A stretch of 64,000 nucleotides of DNA from an uncultured bacterium (GCA_905214545.1 CAJMMO010000001.1:186001-250000), one strand, 5' to 3'; counted from the stretch's first letter, positions 55,101 through 64,000 are shown. Made by a program: numbers and translations. Notes: generated from the sequence alone by a model not told the origin.

Positions 55101-55630
55101 GGGCCTTTTACCAGACCGTGACGCAAAAGCTGAGCAAGCTCAACAAGGCCGACTCGTTTGGCACCGACTTTCAGGAAAAGTTCTCGCTGGCGAGCGGCGA
55201 AAAACAGCTGATGTACAAGGGCATCATGGTGGTCGACCAGCAGGGGCTGGCGCAGGCCGACCAGGAAGTGGCGCCGCAGGGCAGTTCGCATTTTTACGCG
55301 GGCTTAGGCCTGAAAAAAGACGGCAAGTTTTCGATGGGCAGCAGCCTGTCGTTTTCACCGGCGGAATTAAAGCTGCTGCTGGCCTACGACGAGCTGCTGG
55401 TGGGGCAAGCCGCCGACCAGATCTTGAACGGTCAGATCGCCTTGAACCCTTACCGGTCCGGCCAGCAAAACCAGCTGACGTATTCTGACTACAAAGATAT
55501 CTACTTCTTTGACCCGCTCTTGCCGCAAAACAGCTACCACGACTTAGGCAGCCTGAAAAAGCATGAATTGTTGGCTTTGATCAAAAATAAGTTGAAGGAA
55601 GAAAAAGACAATGGTGCAACTAACTCCTAA
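52172..55630 (+). CDS. rexB: ATP-dependent nuclease subunit RexB (AddB type)
   Basis: Subunit of the RexAB/AddAB helicase-nuclease that resects double-strand breaks for recombination. The 1152 residues start MINFLTGQQTAPLDE. The N-terminal part is a degenerate helicase-like scaffold. The C-terminal RecB-family nuclease has GKIDRVDLAL and VIDYKSS (D932, K934) with a downstream QMVSYLDIL. The four-Cys iron-sulphur cluster of Bacillus AddB is not visible, as expected for RexB of lactic acid bacteria. The 3' end overlaps rexA by 20 bp. Confidence 0.94.
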   Translation: MINFLTGQQTAPLDETVIKSTVEHYLKNRQAQTFLIVPNHLKFTTEVQTLKVLARLTGGQSSVKNLHIFSLTRLAWFFLRDSELPDLPTLDDTSAQMLLRQIFADKQQDLVLFKDKQITDGLLAQVYDALLALKDSDVDLSDLSQKAADAESRAKFHDLQIVTQEFNDRTAGKFITKADRLLQLNQYLAGQDLSGMSFYFTGFSHFSWSELTTLKLLFAKAANVTAAFATGSGEVEDCEPGDYDYVVQRTLAQLQRFCKSRALAFNEKKVAAPQTPALFLNRLWQNKPLQNDRAQLQASQYVQLVKADSRYAEAYFAARTIYQQVALTPGLRYRDFLILAPDLHEYETYLLPILRQNKIPFFNDLQREMKYHPLVVLVEALAQLTQEGLSSAKIFSLLKTQLLVPDQYLTAADFRHDVDLLENFALAHGIDHELWQRPLADFAPAKTLAIDSDDRIIQRLDQLRAWLISRLEKLRSDLEGTSDPQQGCKTFFEFLTANGVSQVLMNWREKAQEQDQLQLAQEPEQVWNLLCQLLQDYLQIADSFELDSFFSVLQSGFSKADFATIPSTLDAVNVSELGMVQQKGYRQVLILGATNTSLPQINKDPGFLSSENLAAAASQFDDSHYLEDRQKIANLDQNYQFGAALALATDKIYVSYPVLNADNEKLQPSIYYSRLLNWGSSEFSQHDLPEASGSDLLNFVTSPQASLGYIVFNQNPALLDLEKDRLGPAVDQVLTSASFDNQPDDLRPETAKRLYGKSLTSSVSQLETYYENSFEYFLKYGLKLKKRADNELDAIQAGNYFHQSFDRLVKYLQKRDLQLTDLSQAEVGTVMKKITAQLQDASRYQQLLHEPFNRYLFEVLDQTVGKLAHSWRARADHTALKPAYSELSFGPGQRLPGLVFDLPAGRQVALEGKIDRVDLALTDQTAFGQVIDYKSSAKSFEPAKFAAGLSLQMVSYLDILAHHPDFFAGSLPLKLLGAFYQTVTQKLSKLNKADSFGTDFQEKFSLASGEKQLMYKGIMVVDQQGLAQADQEVAPQGSSHFYAGLGLKKDGKFSMGSSLSFSPAELKLLLAYDELLVGQAADQILNGQIALNPYRSGQQNQLTYSDYKDIYFFDPLLPQNSYHDLGSLKKHELLALIKNKLKEEKDNGATNS

Positions 55631-58600
55631 ACAAAAGCTTGCGGTCACCGACCGCGACCATGACATTTTGATCTCGGCTTCGGCCGGCTCGGGCAAGACC
55701 ACAGTCCTAGTCGAACGGGTCTTAAACGAACTGCGCCACGGGGTAGGCGTCGACGAACTCTTAGTCATAACCTTTACCAAGGCCGCAGCTAACGAGATGA
55801 AAACGCGCATTAAGGGTAAGCTCCAGGGCCTTTTGACAAAAAAACAATCGCACTTCTTACTCCAGCAGCTGGTCAATATCGATACGGCCAACATTTCGAC
55901 GATCGATGCCTTTTGCTTAGACGTCATCCGGCGCTTTTACTACGTGGTGAACTTAGACCCCGGCTTCAGTATCTTGACTAACGAAACCCAGGCAGCCTTG
56001 CTGCGCGAACGCGCCTTGCGCAATGTCGAAGCAGACTGGCTGGCAAAACGGCCGCAGGAGTTTAAACAGCTCTACGGCAACTTTGCCGGCGACAGGGATG
56101 CAGAAGGGGCCCGGGCGCTGCTCATGAGCATGTACCAAGAAGCCAGCACGAAGCCAAACGGCACGGCCTGGCTGCAGACCTTGGCCAACTCTTATGCCTG
56201 CCCGGAGGGAGTCACACAGTCCCAGCTCTGGCAAGACCAATTAAAAGGCTATTTGACTAAGCAGGTGCAAATTTTGCAGGCTGACTTGGCTAATGTCTTA
56301 GACGATGACCGCTGGCATGAAGAAGGCTTGGCTAAGTCAAAGGAAGCTTTGGCCGCCTTCCAAGATGCCCTAGGGCTGTTTGCTGAAAAACTGGTTGCTG
56401 ATGCGCCATACGACGATTTGCGTCAGCAGCTGCAGGCCTGCCGGATTGAGACGGTGCGCACGCGCGGTCTGTCAGACGACGCCAAGGCCTTTTTAAAGGA
56501 AGTCAACGCGCAAAAAGCCGACTTTAAAGAAGAAGTGCTGACCTTATACGCGACCTTTTTTGCAGTGGACGAAGCAGAGCAGAAAAAGCTCCTGCAAAAA
56601 GGCGCGGCGTTAGTGCGGACTGCCGCTCAGATGGGCAGCGCCTTAATTAACGAATACGGGCGCATCAAGCGGGCCCAGGGCTTTTTGGACTTCGCCGACT
56701 TAGAGCAGTTTGCCTACCAGATCTTAAGCGGCCCGGATACTGAAAATGCGGCCGCGCGCAGCTTCTACCAGCAAAAATTCAAGCTGATCCTGGTCGACGA
56801 ATACCAGGACGTCAACGACCTGCAAGACCAGCTGATCGGCTTGCTGAAAACGAAAAGCAACCACCTGTTTTTGGTAGGGGATGTCAAACAGTCGATCTAT
56901 GGCTTCCGGCAGGCAAAGCCCCAGCTGTTTTTAGACAAGTTTGCCGATTTTGCCCAGAGAGGGGATGCCCGGCGGCTGCTCTTAAATGAAAACTTCCGTT
57001 CGTCAAAGACCGTCGTCAGCACCGTGAACAAGCTGTTCAACCCGCTCATGACCAAGGACTTTGGCGGCATCGACTATGAAAAAGACAGCCAGCTGGTTTA
57101 CGGGGCCCGGCACTTAGCTGACCTGCCGCAGGCCAGCGAGGTTTTGACCGTCAAAGACGCAGACGCCAAGAAAACCGATGCGACGGCCCAGCTGGTCATC
57201 GCCAGAATTAAGCAGCTGCAGGCGGAAAACTTCCAAGTCTACGACAAAGAAAGCGGGCAGCCGCGGCCGCTGCGCTTCAGCGACATTGCGCTGCTGACTC
57301 GGTCGCGGTCCGGCAACATCGACTTGATGAAGGCCTTTGCCCAAAGCGGCATCCCTTTGCAGATCACGGACGCGGAAAACTACTTCCAGACCTTTGAGCT
57401 GACGGTGGTCTTAAACTTCTTGCGGATCATCGACAACCCGGCCCAAGACATCCCGCTGGCCGCGGTCTTGCGGTCGCCAATCTGCAACTTTACGACCGAA
57501 GACTTGGCCCAGATCCGCTTAAACAGCCGGGGCAGCGACTTCTACACGGCACTTGCCGCTTACAGCACCAGGGACAACGACTTGGCCCAGCGCTGCCGCG
57601 ACTTCTTGCAGCTGCTGGCCAGCCTGCGCGACTTTGCGGCCAAGCACCGGATCTCCGAGCTGATCTGGACGATTTATGAAAAAACGCAGCTGCTAGAGAT
57701 CATGACGAGCCTGCCAAACGGGCGCCAGCGGCGGGTGAACTTAGCCAGCCTGTATGAACGTGCCAGCTCTTTTGAAAGTGCCGGCTTCAAGGGCTTGTAC
57801 CAGTTCATCAACTTCATCGAGCGCATGCGCAAGACGCAAAAAGATTTGGCCCAGCCGCTGTTAGGCAGCGACTCGGGCAACGCCGTCCAGCTGCTCACGA
57901 TTCACGGCTCCAAGGGGCTGGAATTCCCGGTCGTCTTTTACCTGGGGCTGACGCACAACTTCCAGCAAAAAGACCAAAATGCCGACTATTTGTTTGCAAA
58001 TAACCAGCTGGGCCTGACTTTGAAGACAGCCGACTTCAAGGTCGACAGCCTGGTCAAAGTCGCCGCCAATCTTGAACAAAAAAGGGCCAGCCTGGAAGAA
58101 GAAAGCCGGATCCTCTATGTCGCTTTGACGCGGGCCCAGCAAAAGCTGATCATGGTGGCCCGCATGCCGCGCTACCAAAATACGCTGGCCAGCCTGCAAA
58201 AGCCGCTGGCGCCGCTGAACGCCAAGATGCCGCTGGACTTTGTGGGCCGGCAGCTGCCTTGGCAGACCGCCTTATTCCACGACATCAAAGACATCGGGCC
58301 GGCGCTGGAACAGCAAGAGCTGATTATGGCGCAGGCTCCGGTTGAAGAAGGCCAAGAAAAACAAGAGCCAGTTGCTGAAAATGCCCCAACCAGCCAGCTG
58401 CAAGACACCGCCCAGCGCCTGTTTGACTTCCGCTATCCTTACGAAGACGCCGCCAAGATGCCGGCCTACCAATCTGTTTCTGAAATCAAGCGGGCCTTGA
58501 CCGACCCCGACGAACGCGAGCTGGCCAACAGCCACCTGGTTAAAAGCAGCAACCGCTACCTGCAGCCGCTTGACGAACACCCGGACTTTTTGTTTGACAG

Positions 58601-59138
58601 CGGCTTTACCGGCGCAGAGCTGGGGACAGCCGCCCACCTGGTCTTGCAGTATTATCCTTATCAAGATGCAAGCCCGGCCTTGGAACAGGAAATCGCGGCC
58701 TTGGTCAAGCAGGGCAAGCTGGCGCCGGCCTTGGCCAAAAAGATTGACCGCGGCGCTATTGAGTGGTTTATTAATTCCGACTTCGCTAAGCCTTTTTACG
58801 ACCACCCCGACCGCCTGCACCGGGAAGTCTCTTTTTCCAGCCTGATCCCGGCCCAAACCCTGCAGCAAAACTTTTCTGATGGTGAGGCCCAGGTCCTGCT
58901 GCACGGGACCATCGACGGCTACTTTGATGGCGAAGACGGCGAAATTTTATTCGACTACAAGACCGACCACGTCGACTTGAAAAATGAAGAGGCAAGCATT
59001 GCGGCCATTAAAAAGCGCTACCGCGTCCAGCTGGCTTTGTACGCCCAGGCGCTGGCCCAGTTTACCGGCCGGCCGGTGACCAGCCAGTACCTTGTTTTGC
59101 TTGCCGCCAGAAAATGCGTTAGAGTCAATCTGAACTAG
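55611..59138 (+). CDS. rexA: ATP-dependent helicase/nuclease subunit RexA (AddA)
   Basis: UvrD-type 3'-5' helicase fused to a RecB-family nuclease, 1175 residues. Walker A is SASAGSGKTT with K29, motif Ia ITFTKAAANEMK, Walker B LILVDEYQDVNDLQ, motif III GDVKQSIYGFRQA, motif V LLTIHGSKGLEFPVVF and motif VI LYVALTRAQQ. The nuclease active site is LFDYKTDHV (D1115, K1117). Partner of RexB. It starts inside rexB, so translation is coupled. Confidence 0.97.
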   Translation: MVQLTPKQKLAVTDRDHDILISASAGSGKTTVLVERVLNELRHGVGVDELLVITFTKAAANEMKTRIKGKLQGLLTKKQSHFLLQQLVNIDTANISTIDAFCLDVIRRFYYVVNLDPGFSILTNETQAALLRERALRNVEADWLAKRPQEFKQLYGNFAGDRDAEGARALLMSMYQEASTKPNGTAWLQTLANSYACPEGVTQSQLWQDQLKGYLTKQVQILQADLANVLDDDRWHEEGLAKSKEALAAFQDALGLFAEKLVADAPYDDLRQQLQACRIETVRTRGLSDDAKAFLKEVNAQKADFKEEVLTLYATFFAVDEAEQKKLLQKGAALVRTAAQMGSALINEYGRIKRAQGFLDFADLEQFAYQILSGPDTENAAARSFYQQKFKLILVDEYQDVNDLQDQLIGLLKTKSNHLFLVGDVKQSIYGFRQAKPQLFLDKFADFAQRGDARRLLLNENFRSSKTVVSTVNKLFNPLMTKDFGGIDYEKDSQLVYGARHLADLPQASEVLTVKDADAKKTDATAQLVIARIKQLQAENFQVYDKESGQPRPLRFSDIALLTRSRSGNIDLMKAFAQSGIPLQITDAENYFQTFELTVVLNFLRIIDNPAQDIPLAAVLRSPICNFTTEDLAQIRLNSRGSDFYTALAAYSTRDNDLAQRCRDFLQLLASLRDFAAKHRISELIWTIYEKTQLLEIMTSLPNGRQRRVNLASLYERASSFESAGFKGLYQFINFIERMRKTQKDLAQPLLGSDSGNAVQLLTIHGSKGLEFPVVFYLGLTHNFQQKDQNADYLFANNQLGLTLKTADFKVDSLVKVAANLEQKRASLEEESRILYVALTRAQQKLIMVARMPRYQNTLASLQKPLAPLNAKMPLDFVGRQLPWQTALFHDIKDIGPALEQQELIMAQAPVEEGQEKQEPVAENAPTSQLQDTAQRLFDFRYPYEDAAKMPAYQSVSEIKRALTDPDERELANSHLVKSSNRYLQPLDEHPDFLFDSGFTGAELGTAAHLVLQYYPYQDASPALEQEIAALVKQGKLAPALAKKIDRGAIEWFINSDFAKPFYDHPDRLHREVSFSSLIPAQTLQQNFSDGEAQVLLHGTIDGYFDGEDGEILFDYKTDHVDLKNEEASIAAIKKRYRVQLALYAQALAQFTGRPVTSQYLVLLAARKCVRVNLN

Positions 59139-59150
59139 GAGGTAGACATT

Positions 59151-61955
59151 TTGCAGCGAGCTTTTGAAGACGATGTCTTTGCCGTAGTGGACTTGGAAAC
59201 TACTGGCACCCAGCGTCTGCAGCACGACCGGATCATCCAATTCGGTTGCGCGCTGATCAGACACCTGCGCGTCGTGAAGACCTATTCTTTTTTGATCAAC
59301 CCTCAGCGCCGGATTCCGGCTGCAGTCGAAAACCTGACCGGCATTGCCAATGCTGACGTTAAAAACCAGCCGACCTTTGCCCACTATGCCAAAAGGATCC
59401 GGAAGATTTTAGACGGCACGATCTTTGTCGCCCACAATGTCAACTTTGACCTGCCGTTTTTAAACTATGAGCTGACTAACGCCGGCTTAGCGCCCTTGAC
59501 GGGCAAGGCCGTCGACACGGTCGAACTGGCCCAGATCCTGTTTCCGACTTTTCCGTCCTACAAGCTGAGCGACCTGACCGCGGAGTTAAAGATCAAGCAC
59601 CTCCCGCACCGCGCCGATTCGGACGCGCTGGTCACGGCCAAGCTGCTCTTGCAGATCATCGACAAGATCGAAACCTTGCCCCAGGTCACCTTGAACACGC
59701 TGACGGCGCTGTCTAAGGGCCTGCTGCGCGACACCAACTACATCTTTGAGGCGATCGCCGACCGCGGCCGCCGCCAGCGCCGGCCTTTAGGCAAGCAGTA
59801 CCAGCAGGTGCGCAACATTGTCGTCAAAAAGCAGGACTCCGGCCGGGCCAACCCGGGCAAGCGCGCGGTTTTCCCGACTGACGACCAGGAGAAAAAGAAG
59901 ATGTTCCGCGGCCACTTGCGCTACCGCCGCGCCCAGGTGGCCTTGATCAACCGCCTGCACCAATTCTGGACTTCTGACGAAAAAGACCTGCTGGTCGAAG
60001 CGCCCAACGGGACGGGGAAGAGCTTCAGCTACCTGTTTTCGGCAGCTTACGAGCTCTACGGCCCGCAAAAACTGGTCATCGCCACGCCGACTCAGGTCTT
60101 GCAGCAGCAGCTCTTAGACCACGAAATTCCGCAGCTGCTCCAAGTCACGGGCTTGGACCTGACGGCCCAAGTCGTGAAGTCGCCGAGCCACTACCTGGAT
60201 TTAGACGGCTTCGTCAACAGCTTGTACCAGACCAGCAACAACCAGCAGACGCTGCTGCTCCAGATGGGGATCTTGGTCTGGCTGACGGAAACTGAGAGCG
60301 GAGACTTGGACGAGCTCCAGCTGACCAGCTACCAGGCCCCGCTTTTTACCAAGATCCGCCACCCGGGCGACGCTAGAATCGGGACCGCCTTTGCCGAAGT
60401 CGACTTTTGGAACCGGGCCCGCGCGCGTGCCGAGCAAGCCGACATTTTGGTCACTAACCACGCCTACTTGGCCAACAACTACCTCAGCAGCATCTGGGGG
60501 TCGAAGCCTTACCTGATTATCGATGAGGCCCACCGCTTCATTGACAGCGTGGCCAGCTCGCGCACCGACCAGCTGCGGCTGGAAAGTTTGTGGGGTGCCT
60601 TAAGCCACCTGCGCAACATCTTCTTTTTTGCGCCTAACAGCATTGCCAACCGCTTTGGCGACAGCATCGGCTTAGACTTTATCCTGCAAAAACTGGACCC
60701 GGAAATTGTCGACGTGATCCATAAGATCAACGACCTGCAAAAGCTGCTCTACAACCAGCGCCCGCAGGCCTTGAGCCGGCAGACGCTGCCGAACCAGAAC
60801 CTGGAACTGAGTTTTAACGGCAAGGCTCTTTTTGCACAAAAAAAGGAGTGCTTAGCGGCCATTACCGCCATCCAGCGCGGCTTAAACGAGGTGCGTCAGC
60901 TTTTGACCCAGGCGATGGCGCTGCTCTACGACCACCAAAAAGAGGGTTTATTAAGCGACTTCGACAGCCTGAACTCAGAGCTCAGCGACGAGATGGATGA
61001 CTTAGACTACTATGTCGAACAGCTCTACCAGCTGGCCGGCTTAGTCAAAAATGACGACAAGCTGGCCCAGACCGGCTTTATCTTGATCATCACCAATGCC
61101 TCCGACCCGCTGTCGACCAACATCGGCTGGCTGATGATGGACCCGGCCAGTGCCGCGGCCAAGATCTACCGCCACTTTGCCAAGCGCCTGTTTGTCAGCG
61201 CCACCTTGTCCTCGGAAGGCTCGTTTGACTTCATTAAACAAGAACTGGCCTTGCCGGCCGAAACGCCGAACTACTCATCCCAGGCCAGCTTCAAGATGAA
61301 CAAGCGCCTGCAGGTGTTTGCCGTCAAAGACCAAAAAGTGCCTGCCGACCCCAACAGTCCGGAATTTGAGCAGTTTATCGCCGGTTTTTTGAAAAAGCTG
61401 CCGCTTGCGGCCGACCACATCCTGGTCTTATTCACCAACTTAGGCACGATCAAGCACGTCTTCGACCAGATCGGCGCCGACCAGCACTTCAAAGACTACG
61501 AGCTGCTGGCCCAGGGCGTGACCGGGTCGAACCAGCGGCTGGCCAAGCGCTTTGCGATCGCCAAGAAGGCCATTTTGCTGGGCGCCAATACTTTTTGGGA
61601 AGGCGTCGACTTCAACCACGCCCAAGTCGACTGGGCCATCGTCACCAAGCTGCCGTTTGAGTCGCCTGACCAGCCGGAAGTCCGCCTGCGCCAGGAGAAC
61701 CTGCAGGGCAAAGTCAAATCCCTGTTCAACGACGACCTGCTGCCGCGCGCGGTCATCAAGTTCCGCCAGGGCTGCGGCCGCCTGATCCGCAACGAGCGCG
61801 ACCACGGCTGCTACCTGGTCTTAGACCCGCGGCTTTTCAGCAGGGGCTACGGCGACAGTTTTTTAGCAAGCTTGCCAGTTGCCTATCAAACCGTTAAATT
61901 AAAAACGGCTTTGAAAAAATTAGCAGAGGATACTGAACATGAGAGAAGAAACTAG
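59151..61955 (+). CDS. dinG: DinG-family helicase with N-terminal DnaQ-like exonuclease domain
   Basis: Protein of 934 residues in two parts. Residues 1-170 form a DEDD exonuclease (VVDLETTG with D14 and E16, HNVNFDLPFL, HRADSDALVTAKLL). The rest is an XPD/DinG-like superfamily 2 helicase with Walker A APNGTGKS (K290), the DEAH box IIDEAHRF (458-461) and C-terminal GANTFWEGVDF and RQGCGRLIRN. The Cys cluster of E. coli DinG is not apparent, as in other firmicute forms where nuclease activity has been reported. It starts at TTG with AGGAGG upstream. Overlaps tseB by 17 bp. Confidence 0.93.
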   Translation: MQRAFEDDVFAVVDLETTGTQRLQHDRIIQFGCALIRHLRVVKTYSFLINPQRRIPAAVENLTGIANADVKNQPTFAHYAKRIRKILDGTIFVAHNVNFDLPFLNYELTNAGLAPLTGKAVDTVELAQILFPTFPSYKLSDLTAELKIKHLPHRADSDALVTAKLLLQIIDKIETLPQVTLNTLTALSKGLLRDTNYIFEAIADRGRRQRRPLGKQYQQVRNIVVKKQDSGRANPGKRAVFPTDDQEKKKMFRGHLRYRRAQVALINRLHQFWTSDEKDLLVEAPNGTGKSFSYLFSAAYELYGPQKLVIATPTQVLQQQLLDHEIPQLLQVTGLDLTAQVVKSPSHYLDLDGFVNSLYQTSNNQQTLLLQMGILVWLTETESGDLDELQLTSYQAPLFTKIRHPGDARIGTAFAEVDFWNRARARAEQADILVTNHAYLANNYLSSIWGSKPYLIIDEAHRFIDSVASSRTDQLRLESLWGALSHLRNIFFFAPNSIANRFGDSIGLDFILQKLDPEIVDVIHKINDLQKLLYNQRPQALSRQTLPNQNLELSFNGKALFAQKKECLAAITAIQRGLNEVRQLLTQAMALLYDHQKEGLLSDFDSLNSELSDEMDDLDYYVEQLYQLAGLVKNDDKLAQTGFILIITNASDPLSTNIGWLMMDPASAAAKIYRHFAKRLFVSATLSSEGSFDFIKQELALPAETPNYSSQASFKMNKRLQVFAVKDQKVPADPNSPEFEQFIAGFLKKLPLAADHILVLFTNLGTIKHVFDQIGADQHFKDYELLAQGVTGSNQRLAKRFAIAKKAILLGANTFWEGVDFNHAQVDWAIVTKLPFESPDQPEVRLRQENLQGKVKSLFNDDLLPRAVIKFRQGCGRLIRNERDHGCYLVLDPRLFSRGYGDSFLASLPVAYQTVKLKTALKKLAEDTEHERRN

Positions 61956-62433
61956 ACAGACCATTTGGTTCTGGGTTTGGGTCGTCGCCATCATCGTCGT
62001 CATTTTCCTGGCCGGCGGCATCATCTTTGCCGAGGCGGGCTTTGCGCGCGGGCAAGACTACAAGGCCATGGACAACGTGGCGGCCAATAAGACGCCGATC
62101 ACGCAGGTTGAAAAGCGCTACCACCTTAGCCGGACCGTCAACTCGGACGCGGCCTACGGCAAAGACAAGAAAGGGCACGGCTACTACCTGATTTACCTGC
62201 CGAGTTCCAAGCGCGCCTACCTCTACCCAGCTAGAAAAGGGCGCAGCCAGCAGCAGATTATGAGCAAATTCCACGCCAGCTTCGGCCATAAAAAACAAGA
62301 AGAGGCCAATTTGGGCTGGTACAAAGGCCAGGCGGCCTGGGAAGTCAGCTTCGTCAATAAAGACAATTCACGCGGCTACGCCGTCTACACCTTTAAAAAG
62401 GGCAAGCGGATTTCTCTAATCAATAATTTATAG
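61939..62433 (+). CDS. TseB/YpmB-like membrane-anchored protein (DUF5590)
   Basis: 164 residues with a single N-terminal transmembrane helix (about 9-31) and an extracytoplasmic domain with cystatin-like features (GYYLIYLPSSKRAYLYPA, then AAWEVSFVNKD). It resembles Bacillus YpmB/TseB, implicated in cell-wall elongation. The gene order dinG-ypmB-(aspB)-asnS-dnaD of Bacillus is kept here except that the aminotransferase is missing, which supports orthology. Confidence 0.83.
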   Translation: MREETRQTIWFWVWVVAIIVVIFLAGGIIFAEAGFARGQDYKAMDNVAANKTPITQVEKRYHLSRTVNSDAAYGKDKKGHGYYLIYLPSSKRAYLYPARKGRSQQQIMSKFHASFGHKKQEEANLGWYKGQAAWEVSFVNKDNSRGYAVYTFKKGKRISLINNL

Positions 62434-62497
62434 CGCCTTTTTTCAGGCAAACTTTTTTTGTATAATCGATGGGTAGTTTATTTTTAAGGTGGTATTT

Positions 62498-63796
62498 ATG
62501 ACAGAATTAATTGCGATCAAGGATGCTCCCAAGCACGTAGGCGAAGAAGTACGCCTGCACGTTTGGCTGACCGACAAGCGTTCAAGCGGCAAGATCATGT
62601 TCTTGCAGCTGCGCGACGGCACTGCTTTTTTCCAGGGCGTCCTGCTTAAGAAAAATGTAAGTCCGGAGGTCTTCGAACAAGCTAAGAGCCTGCACCAAGA
62701 AGCCAGCATGTACCTGACCGGTGTGATCCACGAAGACAAGCGGTCGCACTTCGGCTACGAGCTGCAGATTTCCGACATGGAAGTGCTTTGCAACAGCGAA
62801 GGCTACCCAATCGGCAACAAGGAACACGGGATCGACTTCCTGCTGGACAACCGGACCTTCTGGCTGCGGTCTAAGCGTCCGTTTGCGATTATGAAGATCA
62901 GAAACGAAGCCTTTAAGGCCATCGTTGACTTCTTCGAACAAGAAGGCTTCATCAAGTTTGACGCGCCGATCTTCATGCACTCAGCACCTGAAGGCACGAC
63001 CCAGCTGTTCCACGTCGAATACTTCGACACCGACGCTTACCTGTCACAGTCCGGCCAGCTCTACGCAGAAGTAGGGGCCGAGGCCTTTGGCAAGGTCTTT
63101 ACTTTCGGCCCGACTTTCAGAGCTGAAGAATCAAAGACCCGCCGCCACCTGACCGAGTTCTGGATGATGGAACCGGAAATGGCTTGGATGCACCAAGACG
63201 AGTCCTTGGACCTGCAAGAACGCTTCTTGAGCTTTGTCACTAAGCGTTTGATCGACAACTGCGAATACGAGTTCAAGCTGCTGGGCCGCGACATCGACAA
63301 GCTGCGCCCAACTGCCGAAGGCAACTTCCCACGCATCAGCTACGACGAAGCAGTGAAGATGCTGCAAGACGGCGGCCGCGACTTCAAGTGGGGCGACGAC
63401 TTCGGTTCGCCTGACGAATCATTCATCTCAAACCAGTACGACCGTCCTGTCTTTGTGATGAACTACCCAACTTCGATCAAGCCGTTCTACATGAAGAAGA
63501 ACCCTGACAACCCTAAGGAATACCTGTGTGCCGACGTGCTGGCGCCAGAAGGCTACGGTGAAATCATCGGCGGCTCTGAACGTGAAGCTGACTATGACAC
63601 CTTAAAGCAGCAGATCCTGGACGCAGGCCTGAAACTGGAAGACTACCAATGGTACCTTGACCTGCGCAAGTTCGGCTCAGTTCCTCACTCAGGCTTCGGC
63701 ATCGGCTTTGAACGCTACTTAGGTTGGGTTTGCCAACTGGACCACATCCGCGAGGCAATTCCGTTCCCAAGAATGATGAACCGCTTGAAGCCTTAA
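62498..63796 (+). CDS. asnS: Asparaginyl-tRNA synthetase
   Basis: Class IIb synthetase of 432 residues. The OB-fold anticodon domain (VRLHVWLTDKRSSGKIMFLQ) is followed by motif 2 in FGPTFRAEESKTRRHLTEF. Motif 3 lies near GFGIGFERYLGWV. AspRS-type insertion domains are absent and the AsnRS spacing fits. AAGGTGG lies upstream of the ATG at 62498; a GTG three codons earlier lies within that ribosome site and is rejected. Preceded by a TATAAT-like sequence near 62460. Confidence 0.94.
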   Translation: MTELIAIKDAPKHVGEEVRLHVWLTDKRSSGKIMFLQLRDGTAFFQGVLLKKNVSPEVFEQAKSLHQEASMYLTGVIHEDKRSHFGYELQISDMEVLCNSEGYPIGNKEHGIDFLLDNRTFWLRSKRPFAIMKIRNEAFKAIVDFFEQEGFIKFDAPIFMHSAPEGTTQLFHVEYFDTDAYLSQSGQLYAEVGAEAFGKVFTFGPTFRAEESKTRRHLTEFWMMEPEMAWMHQDESLDLQERFLSFVTKRLIDNCEYEFKLLGRDIDKLRPTAEGNFPRISYDEAVKMLQDGGRDFKWGDDFGSPDESFISNQYDRPVFVMNYPTSIKPFYMKKNPDNPKEYLCADVLAPEGYGEIIGGSEREADYDTLKQQILDAGLKLEDYQWYLDLRKFGSVPHSGFGIGFERYLGWVCQLDHIREAIPFPRMMNRLKP

Positions 63797-63815
63797 TCAT
63801 CTGACAATAATTTTT

Positions 63816-63851
63816 TTAAGTTGAATCGACACGTTCGGTTCAACTTTTTAT
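63816..63851 (+). terminator. Terminator after asnS
   Basis: AAGTTGAATCGA pairs with TTCGGTTCAACTT around a CACG loop, then T5. Confidence 0.82.
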
Positions 63852-63873
63852 TTGCAAAAAAGGAAAAAGTACG

Positions 63874-64000
63874 ATGGCTTCTTTTGAACAATACCGGCAG
63901 CTGGGCTTTACCACGCTGTCTAACGCGCTGTTAGCTTTTTATTCAAAAATCGGCCTGCGCGACGAACAATTGCTGATCGTGCTGCAGCTGGAGGCCTTCA
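63874..64000 (+). CDS. dnaD: DnaD replication-initiation protein, N-terminal part (3' end outside window)
   Basis: Only the first 42 codons are present: MASFEQYRQLGFTTLSNALL then FYSKIGLRDEQLLIVLQLEAF. This resembles the winged-helix N-terminus of DnaD, a primosome component. AAAGGAAAAAG precedes the ATG. Position directly after asnS is the conserved firmicute order, which strengthens an otherwise short match. Confidence 0.85.
   Translation, partial: MASFEQYRQLGFTTLSNALLAFYSKIGLRDEQLLIVLQLEAF

Overview
The window is chromosomal DNA from a low-GC Gram-positive lactic acid bacterium, almost certainly Lactobacillus delbrueckii. Signs are lactobacillar gene order (phoH-ybeY-cdd-era-recO-glyQS-dnaG-rpoD, dinG-tseB-asnS, mvaK1-mvaD-mvaK2-fni, rexBA), a YSIRK/LPQTG surface protein, two T-box leaders, and the GC-rich third codon positions typical of this species. 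No rRNA, tRNA, prophage or insertion sequence was seen.

Region 1 (1-14.6 kb) is the accessory part. After the end of an enolase gene come a cell-wall-anchored surface protein and a complete type II-A CRISPR-Cas locus: cas9, a tracrRNA gene on the opposite strand between cas9 and cas1, then cas1-cas2-csn2 in overlapping frames. An array of 49 repeats and 48 spacers follows in a perfect 66-bp register. A secreted coiled-coil protein with S-layer-type C-terminal repeats lies beyond the array. This part is more AT-rich than the rest.

Region 2 (15.1-19.1 kb) encodes fumarase, a fumarate-reductase-type flavoprotein and an LDH-family enzyme carrying a malate-dehydrogenase-type specificity loop. Together they would form an oxaloacetate-malate-fumarate-succinate branch. 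Their codon usage resembles enolase and rpsU, which suggests high expression.

Region 3 (19.2-41.1 kb) is housekeeping: ybaK, prmA, rel, dtd, T-box-hisS-aspS, yitT, an aminotransferase, rpsU, phoH to recO, T-box-glyQS, dnaG, rpoD, trmK and a NIF3-family gene.

Region 4 (41.3-48 kb) holds a GntR-controlled ABC exporter operon with a perfect palindromic operator, a CPBP-family membrane protein, signal peptidase I, an unfamiliar methyltransferase-like/membrane protein pair, and an RsmF-type rRNA methyltransferase.

Region 5 (48-64 kb) holds the lower mevalonate operon (minus strand), then rexB-rexA, dinG, tseB, asnS and the start of dnaD.

The most interesting material is the CRISPR locus. Cas9 has glutamines where SpCas9 has its two PAM-reading arginines. 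Upstream of the tracrRNA anti-repeat lies a repeat-like 12-mer that could make a natural single-guide form. One spacer encodes what looks like a phage terminase Walker A motif. Outside it, the hisS-aspS T-box appears to read an Asp codon, and the fum-frd-mdh branch ends in an LDH-derived enzyme.
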